Under the pieces are notes generated by a model, which did no database searches, was not told where the DNA came from, and worked only from the letters and a program-made list of their open reading frames with translations. DNA of 23,704 nt, taken from NCBI GenBank assembly GCA_046290435.1, contig JBKAGO010000012.1:1-23704 (forward strand), read 5' to 3'. Below, in pieces: positions 1-6,740 of this stretch. Each line of letters opens with the position of its first letter. Position 1 is the stretch's first letter. A program made the translations under genes and the position numbers. Origin of the DNA: CAVQUE01 sp046290435 (GTDB taxonomy: Bacteria; Actinomycetota; Acidimicrobiia; Acidimicrobiales; UBA8592).

Positions 1-48
1 CGAGCCTGGAGGCCGCCGCGTGCCGAGTTGGTTGAAAGTACGACTTGA
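1..48 (+). CDS. Possible 3' end of a gene cut by the window edge
   Basis: Frame 1 is open from the first base to a TGA at 46-48 and gives 15 codons ending ...AELVESTT. This is too short to recognise. The only support is context. The stop is followed by CCCCAGCGG, just as the stop of the plus-strand HDOD gene is at 9673-9684. In both places a repeat-filled space then leads to the 3' end of a minus-strand gene, so a convergent gene ending here would fit. It could equally be non-coding. Confidence 0.22.
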   Translation, partial: RAWRPPRAELVESTT

Positions 49-210
49 CCCCAGCGGTTCCCCAGCGGGTCGATCGATGGCATGCCGACACCAGCCGGCG
101 ACGTGCATCCCGGACCGACCGTGAGACGACGCGAAGCCGGCAGGATCCCGGCGCGAGCACGCCGGAGACGAGCCGGCCCATGAACACCGAGCCGGCCCAG
201 AGGAACAGAA
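49..210. repeat. Intergenic repeat, same family as 9676-10774
   Basis: The segment from about 137 to 210 closely matches about 10660-10774. Both contain GGATCCCGGCGCGAGCACGC followed by CGGAGACGAGCCGGCCCA, then a further CCGGCCCAGA-GAACAG stretch, and both end one or two bases before the CTA stop anticodon of a minus-strand gene. The core forms a hairpin: CCGGCG, loop CGAGCA, CGCCGG. The words AGCCGGCGACGTGCATCCCGG (about 93-113) also resemble 10614-10632. No ORF here looks real. It may act as a REP-like or terminator-like 3' element. Confidence 0.6.
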
Positions 211-591
211 CTACAACACGTAGGCGCGCCGCAGGTGGTTCCAGGCGCAGCTGGGGCAGACCTCGACCTCGTAGCAGCTGAAGGTGCCCTTGCGGGCCCG
301 GATGCGTTGGAGTTCGGCGAGGGAGTTGATGCAGCGGCCGTGGGCGGGAAGACGGGGACCGAACACGTAGGACACCAGGGCGAGGGTGTCGTCCTGGCAG
401 ACGGGGCAGTCCTCGGTGGTGGCGGTGGAGTACTCGACGGCGGCACGGCGCAGCTCGGGGTGGGCGTCACAGATGTCGTGGGCCGACAACACGCCGGATC
501 GGAAGTCGTTGAGGACGGCCTGGCGGGCCAGTCGGTAGTCGACGGCGCCCTCGGTCAGCGCGCCCGGTGGCGTGACCGGTACGAAACCCAT
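211..591 (-). CDS. DUF5318 family zinc-ribbon protein
   Basis: This small protein of 126 residues matches the actinobacterial DUF5318 family. It has an N-terminal helix-rich part (VDYRLARQAVLNDF), the family's DICDAHPELRRAA segment, and two CxxC pairs (CPVC near residue 62 and CPSC near residue 113) that probably bind one zinc. It ends in WNHLRRAYVL, typical of the family's WNHL-xSYVL end. The family has no established function. The ATG at 591 has no clear ribosome binding site, so the true start could be a few codons away. It lies 52 bases downstream of the CCA transferase gene on the same strand and is probably co-transcribed with it. The family assignment is from recalled family sequence, not a search. 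Confidence 0.85.
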   Translation of the reverse strand: MGFVPVTPPGALTEGAVDYRLARQAVLNDFRSGVLSAHDICDAHPELRRAAVEYSTATTEDCPVCQDDTLALVSYVFGPRLPAHGRCINSLAELQRIRARKGTFSCYEVEVCPSCAWNHLRRAYVL

Positions 592-643
592 GCGGGTCGA
601 GGGTACTGGGACCTGCTGCGCCGTCCGCCGCGGTACCGGCCGT

Positions 644-1972
644 TCAATCGGCTCGGTCGGCCGTCGCGGCCCAGGCTCGCAGGGCGGTGCGCGCGGCCTC
701 CTCGTCGAGGGGCCCGTGATCGAGCCGGAGCTCGGTCAGGTGGTTCATGGCCCGGCCGATACGGGGGCCGGGCTCCCAGCCCAGTTCGCGCATGATCTGG
801 TGGGCCGTGAGTGGGGGTCCGAGGTCCGCGAGCTCGTCCGCGAGGTCCGCCTGGAGGCGCCGGCTGGTCTCGACGGCTCCCAGCGCTGCGGGATCGAGCG
901 CCGGGGCGACCGTTCGTGCCGCCTCGGCGAGGGGCCCGACCCGGGCGAACCATCGACGGAAGCCGGGCGCATCGGTGCCGCCGCCGTCGATCAGCGCGAC
1001 GGCCCCTGCGACGATGGTGGCGACCTCGCCGGTCTTGGCCGTGCTGTAGCGCAGGTGTCGCAGCCGGGCTCTGACCGTTGCGGGGTCGGCGTCGGCGACG
1101 AGCGCGGCGAGGCGCAGGGTCGGATCGGTGCCGACGCGCTCGACACGGGCGATGAACTCGTCGGCGTCGCTGCGGTCGTCGGCCCATGGCAGCAACCTCG
1201 ACAGCAGGCCCGTGTCGGCGAGGAGGCGCAGTCCCACCGGCGCCGCGGCGACGGCCAGCAGCTTGTCGAGCTCGTCGCGTATCCGCTCGATGGACACGAT
1301 GGCCATGCGGTCGGCCATCGAGCCCATGGCCGAGCGCAGACCCTCGACGGGGGCGAGGTCGTAGCCCGCGGCGAAGCGGGCGGCGCGCAGCATCCGCAGG
1401 GGATCGTCGGCGAAGGAGATCTCGGGGTCGAGCGGGGTGCGCAGGATGCGTGCGGTCAGATCTGCGGCGCCGCCATAGGGGTCGACGAGCGAGCTGTCTG
1501 CGACGTCGACGGCCATCGCGTTGACCGTGAAGTCCCGGCGTGAAAGGTCCTCGTCGATGGCGTCGGAGAACCGCACGTCGGGTTTGCGGGAGTCGTCGCT
1601 GTAGATCTCGGCGCGGTGGGTGGTGATCTCGTAGGTGCGGTCCCCGATCTTTGCGCCGATCGTGCCGAACCGCTCGCCTTGGGTCCACAGGGCGTCGACC
1701 ACCGGGCCGACGATCTCCTTGATGTCGGGCGGTTTGGCGTCGGTGGTGAAGTCGAGATCGGTTTCGAGGTCGTCGACACGCCCCGCCAGCAGGTCGCGGA
1801 CGATGCCGCCGACGAGATACAGGCGATGCCCGGCGCTGGTGAAGGCCTCGATGATGGGGGCGGCCTCGACGAGCAGCGGTGCGAGCTGGCCGGCCGACGG
1901 TCGGTCACCGGCCGGCGCAGTGCCCGCCGGCGCGCCGACCACGGTGCCGGCCGGTCGATCAGTCGAGGGCAT
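644..1972 (-). CDS. cca: CCA-adding tRNA nucleotidyltransferase
   Basis: The gene encodes a class II tRNA nucleotidyltransferase / poly(A) polymerase-type enzyme that adds or repairs the 3' CCA of tRNA in the cytoplasm. With the ATG at 1972 it has 442 residues. Visible motifs are VGGIVRD at about 54-60, the metal-binding DLD of ETDLDF at about 72-74, RRDFTVNAMA at about 145-154, DPYGG, and DPLRMLRAARF of the nucleotide-recognition region. The C-terminal half is the usual helical tRNA-binding part. An upstream in-frame start at 2020 would add an Arg-rich stretch (PSRRRRRC) that lies inside the deacetylase gene and looks unnatural. The ATG at 1972 overlaps the deacetylase stop by 14 bases, which argues for one operon. 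Whether it adds CCA or only A cannot be told from sequence alone. Confidence 0.93.
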   Translation of the reverse strand: MPSTDRPAGTVVGAPAGTAPAGDRPSAGQLAPLLVEAAPIIEAFTSAGHRLYLVGGIVRDLLAGRVDDLETDLDFTTDAKPPDIKEIVGPVVDALWTQGERFGTIGAKIGDRTYEITTHRAEIYSDDSRKPDVRFSDAIDEDLSRRDFTVNAMAVDVADSSLVDPYGGAADLTARILRTPLDPEISFADDPLRMLRAARFAAGYDLAPVEGLRSAMGSMADRMAIVSIERIRDELDKLLAVAAAPVGLRLLADTGLLSRLLPWADDRSDADEFIARVERVGTDPTLRLAALVADADPATVRARLRHLRYSTAKTGEVATIVAGAVALIDGGGTDAPGFRRWFARVGPLAEAARTVAPALDPAALGAVETSRRLQADLADELADLGPPLTAHQIMRELGWEPGPRIGRAMNHLTELRLDHGPLDEEAARTALRAWAATADRAD

Positions 1973-2963
1973 GCATCTGCGCCGCCGCCGTGACGGCCTC
2001 TGCGCCGGGGCCGCCGGCACTGGGCCGTTCGGGATGCACGGTCTCGCCGGCCAGGGCCGAGGTCACCGCGTGGGTGCAGAGTTGGAGGGCGGTGAGGTCG
2101 TAGCCGCCCTCGAGGAAGACGATGCGTCGGCCTGCGGGCACCGTGGCCAGGACCTCGATGGTGAGGTCGGCGACGTCGCCCGAGGTGAGCCCCAGTTCGG
2201 TGATGGGGTCGGCCTGGTGGCCGTCGAATCCGGCGGAAACGATCAGCCACGTGGGGTCGAACCGGGCGACAGGGGCCGCGACCACGTCGTCCCAGGCCCG
2301 CCGGTAGTGCTCGCCGGTGGCGCCTGCGGGCATCGGCACGTTGATCGTGGTGCCGATGCCGTCGCCGCGTCCGCGCTCCGCGAGGGCACCGGTGCCGGGA
2401 TACAGCGGCCACTGGTGGAACGACACGAACAGCACGCGGGGGTCGTCGTAGAAGGCGTCCTGGGTGCCGTTGCCGTGGTGTGCGTCGTAGTCGACGATGA
2501 GGACCCGTTCGCCGCGGTCTGCGAGCGCCCGGGCGGCGACGGCGGCGTTGTTGAGCAGGCAGAAGCCCATCGAGCGGACCGGGGTGGCGTGATGGCCGGG
2601 CGGCCGCACGATGCAGAAAGCGGCGTCCGCAGCACCGGCATCGAGGTTTTCGACGGCGGTCAGGCCGGCGCCGGCTGCGAGGCGGGCGGCATCCCAGGAG
2701 GCGTCGTTCATGGAGGTGTCGCCGTCGATGGCGCCGCCACCGATCTCGTCGATCGATTCGAGCAGAGCGACCAGACCGGGATCGTGGACCGCGGTGATCG
2801 CCGACATCGCGGCCGGGGTGGGGGCCACGTGGACGAGGTCGGCTCCGAGGTGCGCGTCGTCGACGCCGGCCAGCGCGGCGTTGAGTCGCGCCGGACGCTC
2901 GGGATGCCACGGACCCATGTCGTGGTCTGCGAAGCGGGGATCGCTGACGAGGAGGACGGTCAC
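1959..2963 (-). CDS. Histone deacetylase-like (class II HDAC/acetylpolyamine amidohydrolase) protein
   Basis: A zinc-dependent deacetylase of 334 residues in the arginase/deacetylase fold. It shows WHPERPARL near the N-terminus (20-27), the active-site RPPGHH at 120-125, DYDAHHGNGTQ at 158-168 with zinc ligands D160 and H162, GFDGH at 245-249 with ligand D247, and EGGYD at 285-289 with the catalytic Tyr288. All key residues are present, so it should be active. Bacterial members deacetylate acetylpolyamines, acetoin-pathway proteins or other acetyl-lysine substrates; the substrate here is unknown. The start is GTG at 2963, and the N-terminus fits the family length. It lies 28 bases after the upstream HDOD gene and overlaps cca. 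Confidence 0.9.
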   Translation of the reverse strand: MTVLLVSDPRFADHDMGPWHPERPARLNAALAGVDDAHLGADLVHVAPTPAAMSAITAVHDPGLVALLESIDEIGGGAIDGDTSMNDASWDAARLAAGAGLTAVENLDAGAADAAFCIVRPPGHHATPVRSMGFCLLNNAAVAARALADRGERVLIVDYDAHHGNGTQDAFYDDPRVLFVSFHQWPLYPGTGALAERGRGDGIGTTINVPMPAGATGEHYRRAWDDVVAAPVARFDPTWLIVSAGFDGHQADPITELGLTSGDVADLTIEVLATVPAGRRIVFLEGGYDLTALQLCTHAVTSALAGETVHPERPSAGGPGAEAVTAAAQMHALD

Positions 2964-2991
2964 CTCGTCGATGGTAATCGGGTGGTCGGGC

Positions 2992-3978
2992 TCAGACCTC
3001 GGCGGCGCGCAGCAGCTGGGTCAGCTTGGACTCCGAGCGGCTGCGGGCGAGCGACTCCTTGAGGCGTTCGCTGGCCTCGGTCGCGAGCCGTCGCGAGTCG
3101 ACCTGGCCCGGGGGGCTGGCGTCGACGAACAGCGACATGTCCTCGACGCGCGAGCGCAGTTCCTCGACGATGCCGGCGAACACATCGGGCGACATCTTGA
3201 GGTAGTGGCTGGCGGCGTCGCCGGCCCACGACAGGCCCCGTGAGGTCTCACCCGCCGACCACTCGGTCGCCAGGATGGACGCCGCGGCGAGGATCCGGCA
3301 CAGACGGATGACGTTGGAGCTGGATCCCTCCGGGAGCAGGTCCGGACGGTCACGATGCGCGATGGGCAGCACGATCTCGTCGGGGAGACTCCAGCTCGAC
3401 AACAGCGCGGCGGTGACGTCGGTGTTGGAGAATCCGAGTCGTTCGGTCTCGAGCTGCGTGCTCGGCCACGGTGCGTCGACCAGCACGGTCTTGTAGGTCG
3501 AGGTGAGACAGCTGGCGAGCACCAGGCGCCCCAGCTCGCTCAGCAGCCCGACGACGTAGGCGACGTCGGCGCCGTCGCGATGGACCCGCAACGCCATGAG
3601 CTCGGCTGCCGATGCGGTCAGCGCGCTGCGGAGCCAGTACTCGCTGAGGTCGAGACCGGAGGAGGCCTCGACCACCGGCATGGAGTCGACGACGGCGAAG
3701 CCGAGCGCAAGGGTCTTGGTCTTCTCGAGACCGAGCAGCGCGCAGGCCCGGGGAACGCTGTCGATGGTCTGGGGCAGGCCGTAGGCCGCGGAGTTGACGG
3801 CCCGCAACATGCGGACGGTGAGCGCGGGATCGGTTCGGATGAGCTGGCCGATGTCCTCGGCCTCGACATGAGGGTTGTCGGCCAGACGCATGACCTCGAG
3901 CGCGACACCTGGAGGCGTCGGCAGGTTGTCGGCCTCGGCCAGCTCCCTCGGGAGCTGTGGTGGGCTCATCGATGACAT
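2992..3978 (-). CDS. HDOD-domain signalling protein
   Basis: The 328-residue protein carries an N-terminal HDOD domain (about residues 10-215), a non-catalytic relative of HD phosphohydrolases found in bacterial signalling proteins. The typical segments are LPTPPGVALEVMRLADNP, DPALTVRMLRAVNSAAYG, the ALLGLEKTKTLAL helix and VGLLSELGRLVLA. The rest is helical and ends without a recognisable output domain. It closely resembles the N-terminal three quarters of the HDOD-GGDEF protein at 19407-20879 and looks like a paralogue without the GGDEF module. The ATG at 3978 is preceded by AGGAG five bases away, which decides the start over ATG 3969. A sigma-28-like promoter lies upstream at 4044-4068. 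HDOD proteins often affect motility or c-di-GMP output; the partner here is unknown. Confidence 0.88.
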   Translation of the reverse strand: MSSMSPPQLPRELAEADNLPTPPGVALEVMRLADNPHVEAEDIGQLIRTDPALTVRMLRAVNSAAYGLPQTIDSVPRACALLGLEKTKTLALGFAVVDSMPVVEASSGLDLSEYWLRSALTASAAELMALRVHRDGADVAYVVGLLSELGRLVLASCLTSTYKTVLVDAPWPSTQLETERLGFSNTDVTAALLSSWSLPDEIVLPIAHRDRPDLLPEGSSSNVIRLCRILAAASILATEWSAGETSRGLSWAGDAASHYLKMSPDVFAGIVEELRSRVEDMSLFVDASPPGQVDSRRLATEASERLKESLARSRSESKLTQLLRAAEV

Positions 3979-4043
3979 CAGCGCTCCTGGATCCTGCGCG
4001 GAGATGGGTGTCTCCGGGACGGCGACGCAGGTTCAGGACCCCG

Positions 4044-4068
4044 ATCGGCATCTGGGCGCCGGTCTTGA
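4044..4068 (-). promoter_or_regulatory. Putative sigma-28-type flagellar promoter
   Basis: On the minus strand TCAAG (4068-4064) is followed after 14 bases by GCCGAT (4049-4044). This is TCAA-N15-GCCGAT, against the classical FliA/SigD consensus TAAA-N15-GCCGATAA. It lies about 65 bases before the HDOD start codon in the 157-base space downstream of the large PilZ/repeat gene. The same arrangement precedes flgN (11959) and the second HDOD gene (8931). The sequence match is direct; the sigma factor is inferred. Confidence 0.55.
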
Positions 4069-4135
4069 GTCCGCGCCGGCTTCATGAGCCGGTGCACCCA
4101 TTTCGTGCCGAGCCTCGAGGCCGTCGTCTTCGGAT

Positions 4136-6262
4136 TCATGTGCCGGCCTTGCCGCGGCGGAGCCGACCACTCCAGACCCCGACGGCGATGGCGAGCAACA
4201 GCACGAGCGTCAGCGTGTCCAGAGGACTCGTCCGACCGTCGACGACGACGCGGACCGTCGGGGCCGTGGCGGCCACCGCGGCGGGGCCGGCCGAGGCGGG
4301 GGCGCCGAGCTCGTCGCCGGTCGTCACCGAGACCGCCGAGGACTCGGCAGCCATCGCCAGGTCCGTCGGGGCGGCGCCGTCGGGTGACTGGCCGGTGACG
4401 GCGATGGTCGAGCGGGATCCCGGATCGATCGGGTCGGCGCTGACGCAACGCAACCTGCCGCTCTCGTGGCTGCAGCGCCAGGCGTCGGAGTCGACGGTCG
4501 TCGGCGTGATCGCAGCGCCGAGATCGACGTCGACGACGACGGGTGCCTCGGCGCGTCGGGTGCTCTGGTTGGTGACCTCGAGATCGAACGAGACGAGGTC
4601 GGTCTCGGCGCTCTCGCTCGACGGTGCGATCGGGCGGATGATCACGACGATGCCGTCGTCACCGGTTCCGGATTCGTCGGGGCCCGATGGGTCGGCCGGC
4701 GGGGGCGCACCTGCGTCCGATGGCGGCGGTACCGACATGACGGGGGGCGGGACCATCTCGACAGGGGGCGGCACCGTGTCGGTCGAGGGCGGAGGCGATC
4801 CGTTGTCGGGTCCGGTGCCGGTGGTCGACGCTGCGTCGGGGAGATCCAGGACGAGTGGCGCCGGGCCGTCGTCGGAGCTCGGGGTCGGTTCGGCGGCAGG
4901 CTCCGTGGGCGTCGACGGCGTTGCCTCCGACGTCTCGGTGCCGCTGCCGGCCACCGGGGTCGGTTCGGCGATGGTGTCGGGCTGCGTCGTCGGTTCGGGG
5001 GTCGGCTCTGGCAACGGCGTCGGCGTGGGCTCCGGTTCGGGTTCGGGTCGGGGTGAGACGAGGGTGATTGTGTGGGTGGTCGAGTCGGCGCGCTGCAGCA
5101 GCAGCGCACCCGGCAGGAACTCCTCGTCGGCGCGGAAGATGCGCCACTGGCCGTTGTGATATTGGACGGTGTCTTCGACGAACTCGTCGGGCAGCGGCAC
5201 CGTCTCGAACGCGAAGACCGGCGTCCGGGCGATGTTCTGGTCCTTGCGTTGGATGCGGGCGTTCAGGGTCACCTGCACCGGGATGGTCTGTGCCCAGGTC
5301 TCGAACCGCACGGTGCCATCGGCGCCCGTCCCGCCGACTCGACGCCAGACCCCGCCGTGCCACTCCACCACTGCGCCCTCGATGGGCTCGCCGGTCGACG
5401 AGGTCACCTCGACGACCACCTCGGTCGTCTCGAACACGACCGTGGGGTCGACCCCGACGTTCTGATCGATCCGGTGGACGCGGCCGTTCAGCCACACCTG
5501 CACCGGGATGGTCTGATCCCACGTCTCGAACCGCGCCGTGCCATCGACACCGGTCCTGCCGGCCTCCCGCCAGATAGCGCTGTGCCACTGCACCTGCGCT
5601 CCGTCGACCGGCGCACCGGTCACACCAGACCACCTCGACGACCACTCGGTCGTCTCGAACACGATGCGTGGATCCCACCGGACGTTCTGGTCGATCCGCT
5701 TGGTCCGCCCATCGAGCACGACCTGCACCGGGATGGTCTGTGCCCAGGTCTCGAACCGCGCCGTGCCGTCGGCGTCGCTCCTGCCGGCCTCGCGCCAAAC
5801 CCCCCCATGCCACTGCACCTGCGCTCCGGCGACGGGCTCACCCGACGACGACACCACCTCGACGACCACCTCGGTCGTCTCGAACACCATCGTGGGGTCG
5901 ACCCCGACGTTCTGATCGATCCGGTGGACGCGGCCGTTCAGCCACACCTGCACCGGGATGGCCTGATCCCACGTCTCGAACCGCGCCGTGCCATCGACAC
6001 CGGTCGCACCCGCCTCCCGCCACACCGCACCATGCCACTGCACACGGGCACCCTCGACGGGCTCACCCGACGACGACACCACCTCCACCACGACCTCGGT
6101 CGTCTCGAACACGATGCGTGGATCCCACCGGACGTTCTGGTCGATCCGCTTGGTCCGCCCATCGAGCACGACCTGCACCGGGATGGTCTGATCCCACGTC
6201 TCGAACCGCGCCGTGCCATCGACACCGGTCGCACCGGCATCCGGATCCACCATGCACTGCAC
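4136..6262 (-). CDS. C-terminal part of frameshifted PilZ/repeat surface protein (repeats, Pro-rich stalk, DUF11-like domain, anchor)
   Basis: This frame continues the gene that starts at 8741 and was probably not translated from its own start. It holds five further 75-residue repeats (about 5195-6210), then a diverged partial repeat (VQYHNGQWRIFRADEEF). Next is a proline-rich stalk with PEPEPEPTPTPLPEPTPEP and later PPPV/PPPS runs (about 4690-5060). After that comes a beta-rich domain like DUF11/CARD-B (SFDLEVTNQSTRRAEAPV...; about 4370-4610), with two Cys in WRCSHESGRLRCVS. It ends in a membrane segment, TLTLVLLLAIAVGVW, followed by SGRLRRGKAGT. The layout is that of an anchored, rigid cell-surface protein. 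No sortase LPxTG is seen. The repeat starting near 5644 shows a local compensated frame change (WSSRWSGV in place of VVVEVVSS). The break joining it to the N-terminal part lies at about 6230-6340. Confidence 0.8.
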   Translation of the reverse strand: MQCMVDPDAGATGVDGTARFETWDQTIPVQVVLDGRTKRIDQNVRWDPRIVFETTEVVVEVVSSSGEPVEGARVQWHGAVWREAGATGVDGTARFETWDQAIPVQVWLNGRVHRIDQNVGVDPTMVFETTEVVVEVVSSSGEPVAGAQVQWHGGVWREAGRSDADGTARFETWAQTIPVQVVLDGRTKRIDQNVRWDPRIVFETTEWSSRWSGVTGAPVDGAQVQWHSAIWREAGRTGVDGTARFETWDQTIPVQVWLNGRVHRIDQNVGVDPTVVFETTEVVVEVTSSTGEPIEGAVVEWHGGVWRRVGGTGADGTVRFETWAQTIPVQVTLNARIQRKDQNIARTPVFAFETVPLPDEFVEDTVQYHNGQWRIFRADEEFLPGALLLQRADSTTHTITLVSPRPEPEPEPTPTPLPEPTPEPTTQPDTIAEPTPVAGSGTETSEATPSTPTEPAAEPTPSSDDGPAPLVLDLPDAASTTGTGPDNGSPPPSTDTVPPPVEMVPPPVMSVPPPSDAGAPPPADPSGPDESGTGDDGIVVIIRPIAPSSESAETDLVSFDLEVTNQSTRRAEAPVVVDVDLGAAITPTTVDSDAWRCSHESGRLRCVSADPIDPGSRSTIAVTGQSPDGAAPTDLAMAAESSAVSVTTGDELGAPASAGPAAVAATAPTVRVVVDGRTSPLDTLTLVLLLAIAVGVWSGRLRRGKAGT

Positions 6263-6740
6263 CTGCGCTCCGGCGCCGGGTCACCCGACGCACCTCCACC
6301 ACACCTCGGTCGTCTCGAACCCGATGCGTGATCCACCGGACGTTCTGGTCGATCCGCTTGGTCCGCCCATCGAGCACGACCTGCACCGGGATGGTCTGAT
6401 CCCACGTCTCGAACCGCGCCGTGCCATCGACACCGGTCCTTCCGGCATCCCGCCACACCGCACCATGCCACTGCACACGGGCACCCTCGACGGGCTCACC
6501 CGACGACGAGACGACCTCGACGACCACCTCGGTCGTCTCGAACACCACACTCGGGTCCCACAGCAGGTCCTGGTCGATCCGCTCGGTCCGGCCGTCGAGG
6601 ACGACCTGCACCGGCACCACTCCCTGTCGGGGCACGGCGAGCGCGACGCATCCGGACTCGTCGGTGGTGGCGATGTCGTTCCACACTCCGTCGAAGTGCA
6701 TCTGCACCAACCCACCCGCGCGTCCGGATCCGTCGGACGA
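5195..6740 (-). repeat. Tandem array of 225-bp (75-residue) coding repeats
   Basis: The sequence CCGTGCC within the FETW-proximal part recurs at 5311, 5536, 5761, 5986, 6211 and 6419. Intervals are exactly 225, 225, 225, 225 and then 208 bases. Each unit begins VVVEVVSSSGEPVEGA, passes through VQWHG-VWR and TGVDGTARFETW, and ends VFETTE. This pattern resembles the prealbumin-like/CarboxypepD_reg beta-sandwich. A diverged first unit (about 6528-6740) and a diverged partial last unit (below 5195) flank the array. Two unit types alternate in the inner part: VLDGRTKRIDQNVRWDPRI and WLNGRVHRIDQNVGVDPT. The unit near 6230-6340 is 17 bases short. Confidence 0.95.

Noticed and set aside
644..2020. 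Longer cca start at 2020
   Set aside because: It would add an Arg-rich segment encoded inside the deacetylase gene with no ribosome binding site; ATG 1972 with a short overlap is more natural.
6063..6330. Native C-terminal end of the PilZ/repeat gene at 6063
   Set aside because: After the frame loss the translation is the repeat read in the wrong phase (for example RRVTRRRSAGAV), while the correct repeat phase continues in another frame to 4136.
5072..6331. Plus-strand open frame of 419 codons opposite the repeat array
   Set aside because: It is the antisense of the 225-bp coding repeats: the period is a multiple of three, so the opposite strand stays open. No recognised domain or ribosome binding site.
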